NCBI GenBank assembly: GCA_025765615.1
Contig: JAIVFJ010000169.1
Span: 62,001 to 126,000 of the forward strand
Length of the DNA stretch: 64,000 bases
Source: Zopfochytrium polystomum
Taxonomy: Eukaryota > Chytridiomycota > Chytridiomycetes > Chytridiales > Chytridiaceae
Direction: 5' to 3'
In this document: positions 54,572 to 64,000 of the stretch, in pieces
How positions within the stretch are numbered: position 1 is the stretch's first letter
Layout of the letters: each line of letters opens with the position of its first letter
Made by a program: the position numbers and the translations under genes
Notes under the pieces: generated by a model
Told to the model about the DNA's origin: nothing
Seen by the model: the letters and a program-made list of their open reading frames with translations, nothing else
Database searches by the model: none

Positions 54572-55441
54572 TTACAGCTTTGAAGCCTCCGGTTCGTTCA
54601 TAAACTTTGTGTGCGACCCCTCTGCAACAAGCGGGCCCTTCTTCCCGTCCTTGCCCCGCTTGAACACCTTGGTGTCCGTGAAAAAAACCTTTTTCGCAAT
54701 CTTTGGGACTGTGACCTCGATCACCAGAACGTCGCCGACGACGGCAGCGGAAATGAAGGTGGTCGACAGGTTCAGCGAGACGCCGCCGCGCAAGGGCCGA
54801 TCGTTTGCCGCGTCGATCAGGAGCTTGGACAGGCTCGAGATCAGGTCGATGATGGTCGACAGGCACCCGCCGTGGATGGTGCCGGCGCCGTTGAGCATCT
54901 CCTCGGTCACCTACGCAAATTGCAAGTTGTGTCAAGCGGGCGAGGGTGGGTCGGAGCAGCGGAAAATAGACCAAATGAAAGAGATGAAGGAAAAGCCTGC
55001 AGAAGTCTTCCTGCACGGTGCGTGTGCTCGTTGGGAGTTCGCCGTCCCGTGCGTGCACGTGGGTTGCGTCCCAGGATTAGTCTCACCTCAAGTTCCCATA
55101 CGAACCGGCCGTCCGGCAGAGCCTCAACGAACTTTGAAGCGCGGAAGATGGTGGGGTCCCAACCAGTTTCCTAACAAAGCAAGGGGAAGGGGAAACTGCT
55201 TGTGTGAGTGATGATGATCAGTCAATGCTCCGATTGGCGGTTCATCGTGACGGCGACTTGCCATGATCGGGCAGTACAGACATGCCTCGTCCCGCAATCA
55301 CCGCCTCCTCCTCCTTCTAATATTCCTCCTCCTCCTCCTCCTCCTCCTCCTCTAGCTTTTCTACCTGGTTCCTTCCTGAATCCATCAGTATTGCCGCTAT
55401 GGCCTGCTGCGATCGGCAGGGAGAGCGTGAAAGTCGGGCAT
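54572..55441 (-). CDS. Hotdog-fold (4HBT) thioesterase, copy 2, frameshift in first exon
   Basis: Tandem paralog of copy 1 with the same three-exon layout: 55365-55441, 55087-55170 (ETGWDPTIFRASKFVEAL..WELE) and 54572-54910 (VTEEMLNGAGTIHGG.., VFKRGKDGKKGPLVAEGS, ending EPEASKL). Exon 3 is intact. Exon 1 is 77 nt where copy 1 has 78. One C is missing in GATCG(C)CAG near 55409, so the ATG that matches copy 1 runs into TAG after MPDFHALPADRSRP. Translation could still begin at an upstream ATG in the other frame (MCVQKKGQ) or at the internal Met of LMDSGRNQ. Intron 1 has been enlarged by a GGA repeat. Confidence 0.8.
55322..55353. repeat. CCT trinucleotide repeat in thioesterase copy 2 intron 1
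   Basis: About ten CCT/TCC units just inside the donor of intron 1. Confidence 0.95.
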
Positions 55442-56193
55442 TGATTGTCTGGGGCGACTGTGTGTGAATGTCGATGGCGATGACGATGGCGATGACGATG
55501 ATGATGACACGATGATAATGATGACGGCAGGTTGAGGGGGAGTGTGAGGGGGCGAGGGGGGAGGGGGGGAAGGCCTTTTTTTCTCCGACCTCTCGGCGTT
55601 CCAGCTTGCTGATCGGGGCTGCTGGTGCTGGGGCTGGGGGAGGTGTCTGTCCCTTCTTCTGCACACACACGTGATGTCACCTTCGGCTGAATCAAGGAGT
55701 GTGGTGGGTGTGTGTGTGTGTGTGTGCGCGCGCACGCGCCGTCAAAATGATCGCTACGTTCGGTTCATTATGTTCTCGGCGGGCGTGCGGCATTTGAAGA
55801 GTTCCAGCGAGCACACCAATTGCAACTGGGACGCATTTGACGGAGACCGGCTTACTGACCGTAAGGTTGGCGAGTGTTTTTCTCTGTGCTGCCCTTATCC
55901 TTCATTTTTTTCTTCTTCTTCTTCTTCTTCTTATTACTATTATTACAGTATTTTAAAGAACGGGAGGCAGGAAGGGTGCAGAGGATGCACATACAATATG
56001 TGATGAGATGAATGAGGGAAGGCTTAGCAGTAATTGCAGCTCGCAAATTGGACCAACCGGGCAGCCTCCCTTCGTGCGTGCGGTACAGCTATCAGAGCAG
56101 CAGAAAAAATTTGGGTTCTTCCGCACCTCGCCGCAGGTAGCACCAGCGTGACGTCAAAGTGCAAGACACTCTCTGCTCCGAGCAAGCGCTTTC
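55442..56193. other. Intergenic region left of the hAT element
   Basis: This contains GAT/ATG repeats (55468-55520), a TG/CG tract (55710-55738), CTT repeats (55908-55932) and no supported gene. Confidence 0.6.
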
Positions 56194-59070
56194 CAGGGTT
56201 GGGAAAACAAGAGGACTGTCCATTTGTCTGCCACAAACCTGCCATTTTGGACAGCATTTTGGACAGTCCAAAAATGCGACCCAAAATGGAAGGTAAATAG
56301 TTGATGTGTTAGCTCGTTCGTGCATCGCAAGGCGCAAAGGAAAAAACCACCAACGACCACCAAAGCGATGTCTCGATCGATGGATAGCCACGACTCGACC
56401 AAACCGACGAACGCAACGACAAACAGCGCAGGTGCAGGACGCAGTCTTGGTGCTGGAATACCGCCATTCTTTCAAATGGAAAAATGGGCATCTTCGGTTC
56501 CTTTGCTTCCCGCTGTCGCCAAAACCCCAGCGATGCACCAACAGTTGAGGGATGTGACCAACACCTTGCCGTCAGTCGCCCAAACGATGAATGTTGACTT
56601 TCTTGCTGGGTGCAGTGGTGAGCAGGCGTGTTTCATTGATGAAAGCTGATGATCATGTCGGTGTTTAATTCAGGTCAGAGCAAGCAGTTTCCGATCGGCC
56701 GAGTTGTCAGCAATGCCCACATACCTGGTCACACGCCACCTGGTGCTTTCACAACTACTCGACAACCCGAAGGCCGATCATCATCACATATCCACCCGAT
56801 CGCACAACCTCCACTGTCCAGCTCTGATTCACCGCAATCACTGTTGTATGAGCATGATGGTCTGCCTCAGCTCAGCGTCAACTCTGATACTGGTCACACT
56901 AGCTCGAGAGGAAGCGATTCAAATTGGTCTTGCCATTCTCCGTCCTTAAACGACGGGATTTTGCCAGATGCTGGTCCTTCACGAAGAGAAGATGTATGTC
57001 TACGACAGTGAGCCCTGGACGCCCACCATCTGATGCCTGGAGCTACTTATCCAACGACTATGCGTGTCGACAGCAGCAATCGACCATTTGCAAATTGTGC
57101 GAAAAGGAGGTCAACCACCACAAAAAAGTTGATCGGGTGGAGAATCATCTCGTCAGGCGCTGCCCAAAATTCCTCGACCTGATGAAGGAGCTGGATCCTT
57201 CCCTTTATCCGTCGTTCTACCTGCCTGCTGGTCATTCAAACGACATCCGTCGTTGTTCTTGCAGGGGCTCTTCCTTGTCGACAGATGAGAAGCGCTCGTT
57301 CAACTTTTTCCTTGCGATGGCACTTTACACGTCGGGCACATCGTTCAAATTTGTTGAAAACCCGTACTTCCGAAAGGCGATCCAGTTGTTGAATCCTGAT
57401 GTTGTCCTCCCCTCTCGACAATATATCGTTGGGGGGCTCCTTGACGAAAATTTACGAGTCGACAAGAAATTCCGTGACCTTGGCACTCCGCTGTGTGCAG
57501 CAGCCCTCTTGCCTCGTGACAGACACATACACGAACGTGAACAAGCAGCCAATTACCGACTACATGATTGTCTCTGGCCCCCATACCTTTTTCTGGATGT
57601 CAAAGAACTCTAGCGGTGAGACACGCCCTGCAGAAAAGCTGCCGACGAAATCTGCGATGTAATGGATCAGGTTGCAACATTTTCGAACGTTGGCAGTGTT
57701 GTGACAGACAACACAAGCGCAAACAAGAAAGCATGGGCTTCTGTTCAGAAAAAGAGACCAGGAACATTCGCAGGTGGATGTGTTTCACACGGACTGAATC
57801 TTCTCACAAAGGACATTTGCGTGATCAGTGACGAGCAATCACCGCTTATACACATCTCTGACTGCATCTCGTATGTCCGCACTCTGGTTGTCTTTTTTTC
57901 CAATCAGCAGATTATTGGTGGCCGCCTCCGCCAAGAGATGAAGCGAGCAAATCTGCAGTGGCTTGTCCAGCCAGCACCCACTCGCTGGACGTCGTATCTG
58001 AAGTCAGTAAAGTCAGTTCTAGACGCTCTGCCCTTGATGCGAGTTGCCACATCTCAGACTGATTTCCTGGACTGCCAACGCAAGGAACGCGAGCATCGTC
58101 AGTACATCTTGAGTATATTAAACTACCAGCATTTTGACGAACATTTACGAATGGCTATCGAAATCCTCACGCCAATTGACGAGCAACTTGTTTGCTTCCA
58201 AAGCGACAGGTTGCCTGCTTCAGAAGTTTACATGGGATTCCGTACAATCGAGGATAAATTTCGTAATCTCGAAGGGTTTTCCACTGAGATGAAAACCGCA
58301 CTTTTGGAAAAGGTTGAAGCTCGATTCGCTTTCATGCGACGTGACGAGCATGCATTCGCCAATCTCTTGGATCCAGTTCACTGTGGCACCCACCTTTCCA
58401 CAGCTGAGAAGGGCAAGGTTGTTGAAAAGCTGGCGGCTCTTGGCGCATCGGATGTTGAAAAAAGCGAGATCAGTGCTGAGTACTGGAAGTTTGTTCTATG
58501 GTGTGATGGAATTCAGCTTACAGAGCCAATTTATTGGGGAAACATCCAAAGTCGGAAGCTTTCACCATCTGAGTTTTGGCTTACTCGAGGTTCCGAGTTC
58601 CCACGACTCAGACCCATAGCGCTGAAGGCTTTCTCCATCACCACATCCAGTGCTGCTTCAGAGCGAAATTTCTCTTTATTTGCCCGCACCCACACCAACA
58701 CCCGCAATCGCCTCCACGACGATGTGATAAATAAGGTGATCTTTGTTGTTACTAATATGGCCCAGCTAGAGGGGACAGAGCTCTACGAATTTGTGAAGAA
58801 CGAATTCTTGGGATTTTCAACCGACTTGTTTGGAGATTTGTTCGGTGATCGAGGAGACGGGCTGTAAGAAGTGAGAAATAAATAAATTGATAAAAGACGG
58901 GTTCCTTTTTTATCTCAAAACCAATCAAAAACTAAAAAAGGCAGGATTTCGGGCAGTCCAAAAAGGCACAGATCTTGCGACAGACTCGGCGCCATTTTGT
59001 CCGGCAAAGGACAATGTCCAAAATGGACAATAAAAGGCAGGTGCCTTTTTTTGTCCAAATAACAACCCTG
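56194..59070 (+). mobile_element. Complete hAT DNA transposon with 8-bp target duplication
   Basis: The element starts CAGGGTTG and ends CAACCCTG (8-bp inverted termini). It is flanked by the identical octamer GCGCTTTC (56186-56193 and 59071-59078), the 8-bp duplication typical of hAT insertion. Length 2877 bp. Both subterminal regions carry several copies of a TTTTGGACA/TGTCCAAAA box, as expected for transposase binding. The transposase is read on the plus strand. The perfect duplication implies a recent insertion. It sits about 215 bp upstream of the start codon at 59286. Confidence 0.92.
56368..58867 (+). CDS. hAT-family transposase
   Basis: A Ser/Thr/Pro-rich N-terminus, with a first intron after FLAGCS (donor near 56616, acceptor ATTCAG about 56674). 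A BED-type zinc finger follows (CKLCEKEVNHHKKVDRVENH LVRRC, about 57100-57155). The RNase H-like region includes CLVTDTYTNVNKQPITDYM, GSVVTDNTSANKKAW, GGCVSHGLNLL and PTRWTSYLKS. The C-terminal dimerisation domain is LRPIALKAFSITTSSAASER NFS with NRLHDDVINKVIFV. The last 401 codons are open. Upstream, one-base slips are needed near 57000, about 57490 and 57633 (AAAA run). Given similar slips in host genes, the transposase may really be intact. Confidence 0.88.
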
Positions 59071-59285
59071 GCGCTTTCGTGGTTGTGGCTTGCTTGGAAT
59101 GTGTGGCTGCGTTTCACGGGAGGCACCCTCAGAAAACATTACTTTCATCATCCTGCGGACGCTGCTGCTGCTGCTGCTGCTGCCGCTCGTCCACCTCGCC
59201 TGGCTGCCTACCTTCCGCCAGGACTGCCCGTTCGCAGCCACCCACCACCACCAAATCACCCTCGACACCCGCCCACCCCCATCAC

Positions 59286-60835
59286 ATGGCGGTCTTCATC
59301 GACAAGCAAATCTTCGCCGCCACCCTCGCCGTCGTCGCAGGCATCGTCGAGGCCGCCCTCGCAAAAGCCATCTCCGTCGCATACCTCGCCGCTGGACAGC
59401 CGGGCGTCGGCCTGGCCGTCCGCCTCGGCTTCTCCGGCCGCTCTCCGTGGTCTGGCCGCCTCGCCCGGATGCGTGACGCAGCCGCAATCCCAGCGCTGCT
59501 CGCCATGGCCGCGTACGCCGCCCTGGCCGCCATCCGCACCGTCGACACGCTCGTCGTGGCCAGTCTGCCGCAGCCGGTTACGTGGACGTCGGCGGCGCTG
59601 GATCCGAACCGGTCGTTCAACCTCCAGGTGGTCGCCGAGCTCCCGCATAACTTTGTCATCACCCCCGCCGTCGCGGCCGCAATCTACGACGGTTACAGCC
59701 CGCCGTTCGATTCGACAGGCCAAGAGTGGTTCGCCATGGTGGCCAAGACCCCGCCCAGCGCGCTCGAGCTCGCGCCGTCCGTCAACTTTACTGACGTGTT
59801 TGTGAAGCGGAACGACCGCTACGGCTTTACTTTTGCCAAGCAGCTCGAGTTCCGCGACCTGGCGGTGCGGGAGCACCGCAAGCGTGACACGGTCCTCGCA
59901 GTCGGGTTTGGCTACTACTTTCAGGTCACCAACCTCGCCAGGACAGAGGCCAGCCGGCCCATCATGATTCCGTTCGACATGGTGCCGGGATCCCGCACCT
60001 ATTCCTTTCTGGACGTGGCCGCCGTGAAAGGGGACATCATTGGCTACAATCTGACTGCAGAGATCGCAAAGGTCAAATACACCCGCATTGACCCTCTTCC
60101 CGACTCGACAGACGTATACATCAGCGTCTGCGTGATGCAATCCAACGGGTTCACCGCCTTTCTCTTGGCAGTCATCACGCCGTCGCCGGACAGCGACAGA
60201 TCTCACTTTCTGACGGTGGACAGCACCGTTTTCAACATTACCAGCGCTCCCATGCCATGGTCCTTGTCGCTTTGCGGAGGACTTTCAAGCTTTGCAAGCA
60301 TTGTGGAAAAATGCGGAACCGGACCACACTGCTTGCAGAAACCCACATCTACTCCGCCGCCCCGACCGAATTCCTAACCGGCACAGCACCGACACACACC
60401 CTCATCGACGTGGATCTATGGCTGCCAGGCCCCGCTGCGGGGGCCGTCGAGTACGTGGAGTACGCGGGCGACCTGCTCAGCGTCGGTCACAGGGTCATCG
60501 CGGCCACGGTCGTGTTTCTGTGTGCGGCGGTGGCATTTGTCCTGTGGCCCGCCATGAGCAGCGAGAATCTTGCTTACGCGGCGTGCGCGGACGTGGAGAG
60601 CCGGACGGCGGCGGGGTGGTCGTGGGCGCTGCTCGTGAACCGCTACGGGCACGCGGTGGTGGCCCGGCGCGAGGCGGCTGGGCAAAGGGGCGAGGATGTG
60701 ACAAGGAAGGTTTTGGAGAGGGAGGTCCTCGTGGAGGAAGGAGCGGAGTATGGGCTGAAGACGGTGGAGTGGAGGAAGGGTGGGCCTCTCGCCCGCGTAG
60801 TTGCAGGAGCCAAGAGTGCAGCTATTCCGTTGTAG
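59286..60835 (+). CDS. Three-TM protein with large ectodomain, paralog A (unknown family)
   Basis: The start ATG (MAVFIDKQIFAATLAVVAGI) aligns with paralog B at 62748. Two N-terminal hydrophobic helices (to about residue 100, including LLAMAAYAALAAI) are followed by an ectodomain with NxS/T sites: FNLQVVAELP, YDGYSPPFDSTGQEWFAMVA, VNFTDVF and SFLDVAAVKGDIIGYNLT. Next is LIDVDLWLPGPAAGAVEYVEY, then a third TM (IAATVVFLCAAVAFVLWPAM) and a cytosolic tail ending AKSAAIPL. Around 60255-60330 the frame changes twice (SAPMPW to FAEDFQALQALWKNAE to RTTLLAETHIYSAA) when compared with paralog B. No introns are evident. I recognise no known domain. A hAT element lies just upstream and may affect expression. 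Confidence 0.65.
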
Positions 60836-61211
60836 ATGTTTTTTGACCGTTCTCCACCCCTCACCCCTAATCCGCATTTTGCAATATACACTTTGCATTC
60901 ACCGCAACACTTGTTTCTTTCAGAAGTTCCGTGCAGTGTAACGGATTGCTGTGGAGCACTAACGTGCCGACAGCTTCTGAAGTATCCTTCCTCGAACAAT
61001 GAACGTCCTACGGGAAACTGACGGACGAGCAATCAACTGTAGTAGGCTGGCGGAAGTTGAGGGGCCAACCGTTCCGCGAGACAATTCTTTGTCATGAAGT
61101 CACGAAAAAACGAGCAAAAAGGAAGCAAAAAAACCTCATAATTTGTCGCACGAAGACTCCCGCACAATCAGATACGCTCCACCGACAGCCGCGACTGCCA
61201 CACTCGCAACC
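60836..61211 (+). other. Intergenic region between paralog A and TVP18
   Basis: Short spacer. No supported gene and no obvious promoter motif. Confidence 0.5.
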
Positions 61212-62109
61212 ATGGGACTCGGTGACGACTTTCGCTCCGGCAACTTTACGATCTACGGCCAGTGGTCCGCGATCATTTCGATCATCTGTTGAGTGATCTG
61301 CCAGCCTTTGTTTGCTCTTGACCAGAGGTTGAGATGGCTGCTGGTTGTTTGGTTGGCGCTCACTCCCCTTCATTCCATGGAATCATCTGGATACCGCGCT
61401 CACTCCCCTTCATTCCATGGAATCATCTGGATACCGCCTTCCAGTGATGATTGTTATCGGGTACGTTGGGCACCCAACCCGTTCGCTCCTCTCACCCTGC
61501 ACTGTCACACTCACAAAACACCGCCAATAATCCAACCGACAAACCAAACATCGCAGGATCTCCGTCTTCCTCGGCATGTTCCCGTTCGCGGTCCTCTCCT
61601 TCGTCTTCGCGTTCGTGATGATCCTCCTCGAGCTGCCGATCATCACGTCCTGCTGCCCCTGCACCGGCCCGCGCACTGAGTCGTTTGTCAAATTTTTCGC
61701 GAACCCCATTTTCAAGAGCCTGCTGTACGCCTCGTTCGCTGTTCTGCTCTGGCTCAGCGTGCTGATGAGCGGATCGGCCGTTGTTATTAGCGCCATCGCG
61801 CTGTCGGTTACGACCGTGTTGTACGGTAGGTTCGATAGAATCTTTTTTTTTTTTTTCTTTTTTTTTTTTCTTTCGTTGGTCATCTGTTCGAGATTCACTC
61901 ACGCGACAACCCGGGTGCTGCACACCCGTCATCCAACCCCGTTTGCTCGCCGTAAAAAAAAAGGCATCGCCTCTTTCCGCCGCGACGAGGCCTCGGGCAA
62001 CTCGGTGCTCGGTGCGCTTGGAGGATCGCGCGGCGGCCGCAAGGGTGCCGCGGGCGCCGCCTCCGGGGTCATCAAGAAGTCTGCGTCGACAGGAGCGTCG
62101 GTGGTGTAA
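61212..62109 (+). CDS. TVP18: Golgi membrane protein Tvp18
   Basis: A four-TM late-Golgi vesicle protein (calcium-channel-flower/TVP18 family). Exon 1 (61212 on) encodes MGLGDDFRSGNFTIYGQWSA IISII, with the FxxxNFxxYGxW signature of TVP18. A 16-nt microexon (61445-61460) supplies LMIVIG. Exon 3 (61557-61825) holds ISVFLGMFPFAVLSFVFAFV, MILLELPIITSCCPC and LLYASFAVLLWLSVLMSGSA. The last exon reads ASFRRDEASGNSVLGALGGS and ends GASVV before TAA. Its acceptor is unclear because of poly-T and poly-A runs. Intron 1 contains a perfect 40-bp tandem duplication. It lies between the two three-TM paralogs. Confidence 0.8.
61356..61435 (+). repeat. Perfect 40-bp tandem duplication in TVP18 intron 1
   Basis: Two identical 40-bp units (61356-61395 and 61396-61435) beginning GCGCTCACTCCCC, each with the palindrome CCATGG. 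They end just upstream of the microexon acceptor. Confidence 0.95.
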
Positions 62110-62747
62110 AACAGAAGAAGATGGAACGGAAGAAAAAAGATTTGGATGCTTTCTTGCGCGCCCACTGCGAACCAAGAAGCACACCCAACCTTAGAAAAAA
62201 AAAAAAAAACAGCTTTCGTGTGAAGGTCCAGTTGATTGCGTAGTTTACCGTCCTTCAGACTTTCTCTTTCTTTTTCTCCTCGCTTTGTCGAGTTTTTTCG
62301 TGTCGCGTTCGCACCTCTCTTTGCAGCTTTTATTTTTCATGTTCTTGGTGCATTCTTTTCTTTCTTTATTTTGTTTCTCTTGTCACCTTTCAATACTTCC
62401 AGGCCAGGAAGCTACTTCCTTCTTTTCTCTGGCAAAGGGCTGGAGGAGAGGTGTAAGGGCGGGGCGGGTGGAAAGGAGCTTGCGCAACGTTGTAGGGCCC
62501 GTTTGATTGATGTCCGTTTCTCTCCTTTGTTGCAGGACAGGTCGGAGGGTGGGTTTCGTCGCGGTGGCACCCAAAAAGCCCGACCCGAGGGAAAAGCAAG
62601 CTTCGCCCCACAAATGAGCCACTTCCTTTCCGCCCCTCCACTCCACCCGCTCACTTAAATTCGCCCTCTCCTGTCTGTCCAGGGAAGGAAGGGGTGCTGG
62701 CGTGAAGCGCTCGCGCTCCCCTGTTGTCGTCGTCGTCGTCGTCACAA
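62110..62747 (+). other. Intergenic region upstream of paralog B
   Basis: T-rich sequence, then GC-rich. No supported gene. The immediate 5' leader contains GTC repeats (62720-62742). Confidence 0.5.
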
Positions 62748-64000
62748 ATGGTGTACATCGACAAGCAGTACTTCGCGGCGGGGCTCTCCGTCGGCATCGC
62801 GCTCGTCGAGGCCGCCCTCGCCAAGGTCGTCTCGATCGCATTCCTCCACGCGCGCAAACCAGGCCTCGGCCTCGCCGTCCGCCTCGGCTTTTCCGGCCCG
62901 TCGCCGTGGATCCGCGGGTTTCCCAAGCTGCGCGCGTCGCCGGCCGTCGCGGTCGCCATCGCCACGCTCGCGGTGTATACCCTCCTATGCGCGATCAGAA
63001 CGGTCGACACGTACCTCGTGGCGACTCTGTCCAGCCCGGTGACCTGGTCCGTCGTCAAGGTGAAGTCAAACAAAACTTTCAACCTCCAGGTGATCTCGGG
63101 CAAGCCGTTTGTGTGGAACATCACCGCGCCCCTCGCGGCGACCGTGTACAACGGCTTCCAGCCGCCGTTCGACGCGACCGGCCGCGAGTGGTTTGCGCTG
63201 GTGGCCAAGACCGCCCCGCTGTCACCGGCGCCGGTCGCCGCGTTCAACATGTCGGACGTCCTGGCGCAAGCCGCAAGGGGCGCCGCCTACACCAACTGCA
63301 CGCAGGTCCAGATCCGCAACCTGGCGATCCGCGACCGCAAGCACCACGACACGCTGCTCGCCGCCAGCTTTGGCTACCGCCGCTCTGGTGGCGGTGGCGG
63401 CGGCGGCAGCGACAGCTGGACGGACACGAGCCGCAACGTGCTCATCCCGTTTGATGCGTCGTCGGCCGACAATAACGGCGGCGCCAACGCGCGGACTTAC
63501 GCCTTTCTGGACATTGCGACGGTACCTGCGCGGTTCGGATTCAACCTGACAGTCGAGCTCGTCAGGGTGAACTACACAGCGCGGGACGCGCTGCCAGACG
63601 ACACAAGCCTCGTGGGCAGCGCGTGCATCTTTGGCACGTCTCTGAGCGCGGGCAACCGGCTCGCGGCCATCATCACACCAGCGTCGGCAGCCGCGGGCGC
63701 GGGGACGCCGCAGCAGCACGTGCTAACGGTCAGCCTGTCGGGGCTGGATGCGGACTACGACGACGTGGTGGCGTGGCCGATGACGGCGTGCGACGGGCTG
63801 GACGTTGCGGCCGCACGACGGCTGATGGCGGTGGGGTCTGACGTGCGGACGGTGTTGGCCGAGACTGTTGCATATTACGTGACGGAGCCGACGTTTCTGA
63901 GCGGCACGACGCCGATCAGCACGCTGCTGGACGTGGACCTGTGGCTGCCGGGCCCGTCGACGGGGCGAGTCGACTACGTCGAGTACGACGGCGAGCTGCT
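62748..64000 (+). CDS. Three-TM protein with large ectodomain, paralog B, partial
   Basis: Open from the ATG (MVYIDKQYFAAGLSVGIALV) to the window edge (417 codons) with no frame break. It aligns with paralog A throughout: GLAVRLGFSG.SPW, LCAIRTVDTYLVATL, FNLQVISGKP, YNGFQPPFDATGREWFALVA, FNMSDVL, TYAFLDIATVPARFGFNLT and LLDVDLWLPGP. Two N-terminal TMs are visible; the third would follow beyond 64000. A Gly-rich insertion (GGGGGGS) distinguishes it. Because this copy is clean, it shows that the frame changes in paralog A are departures from a conserved frame. Confidence 0.7.
   Translation, partial: MVYIDKQYFAAGLSVGIALVEAALAKVVSIAFLHARKPGLGLAVRLGFSGPSPWIRGFPKLRASPAVAVAIATLAVYTLLCAIRTVDTYLVATLSSPVTWSVVKVKSNKTFNLQVISGKPFVWNITAPLAATVYNGFQPPFDATGREWFALVAKTAPLSPAPVAAFNMSDVLAQAARGAAYTNCTQVQIRNLAIRDRKHHDTLLAASFGYRRSGGGGGGGSDSWTDTSRNVLIPFDASSADNNGGANARTYAFLDIATVPARFGFNLTVELVRVNYTARDALPDDTSLVGSACIFGTSLSAGNRLAAIITPASAAAGAGTPQQHVLTVSLSGLDADYDDVVAWPMTACDGLDVAAARRLMAVGSDVRTVLAETVAYYVTEPTFLSGTTPISTLLDVDLWLPGPSTGRVDYVEYDGEL

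Noticed and set aside
59256..60206. 316-codon minus-strand ORF
   Set aside because: Antisense shadow of paralog A; only the plus frame is conserved in paralog B.

Overview
The window looks like nuclear DNA of a filamentous or zoosporic fungus, most likely an early-diverging, chytrid-like lineage. Genes are split by short introns (about 50-120 nt, mostly GT-AG, two GC-AG). A stand-alone saccharopine reductase (LYS9) points to fungal lysine synthesis. Fungal families include a transmembrane SH3 receptor of the kind found in Mortierella-type fungi, TVP18, a Rad53-like FHA kinase and fungal ABCG transporters. Flanking DNA is GC- and CpG-rich, with long homopolymers and GA, CT, CA and AAC microsatellites.

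Layout: 1-17.8 kb is gene-dense: LYS9 (-, running off the left edge), a kinase with one N-terminal and two C-terminal FHA domains (+), an SH3 receptor (-), a damaged secreted/anchored protein (-), an MFS exporter (+), a class I methyltransferase (-) and a small secreted protein (+). From 17.8 to 31.6 kb lies an island of different composition: AT-richer, strikingly poor in CpG, no intact protein gene. It holds relics of a PiggyBac-like transposase, Copia reverse transcriptase and integrase, two Copia-type LTRs, and about ten tRNA genes or tRNA relics (intact: Phe-GAA, Arg-ACG, Gly-GCC, Asp-GTC, Ala-CGC, Thr-AGT). One LTR carries a tandem array of about 37 alternating GAA/TTC units upstream of a TATA box, i.e. 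a heat-shock-element array.

From 32.4 to 45.9 kb, three minus-strand genes follow head to tail: a full-length (NBD-TMD)x2 ABCG transporter, an ABCG24/28-like transporter with a Cys-rich ectodomain, and a large coiled-coil/TM protein of unknown function. From 47.6 to 56 kb come a tail-anchored protoglobin (+), an NMNAT-like nucleotidyltransferase with a tail anchor (-), an 81-residue membrane protein (-), an unrecognised repeat-motif protein (+) and a tandem pair of hotdog thioesterases (-). From 56.2 to 59.1 kb sits a complete hAT transposon with an exact 8-bp target duplication, just upstream of a three-TM protein. That protein has a paralog at the right edge, and TVP18 lies between them.

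Many otherwise clean genes carry isolated 1-nt frame breaks, often in or near homopolymers (MFS, NMNAT, SH3 receptor, kinase, ABCG, thioesterases, hAT). The likeliest single explanation is uncorrected long-read error, so apparent pseudogenes should be read with that in mind. All functional names come from motif reading, not database searches.
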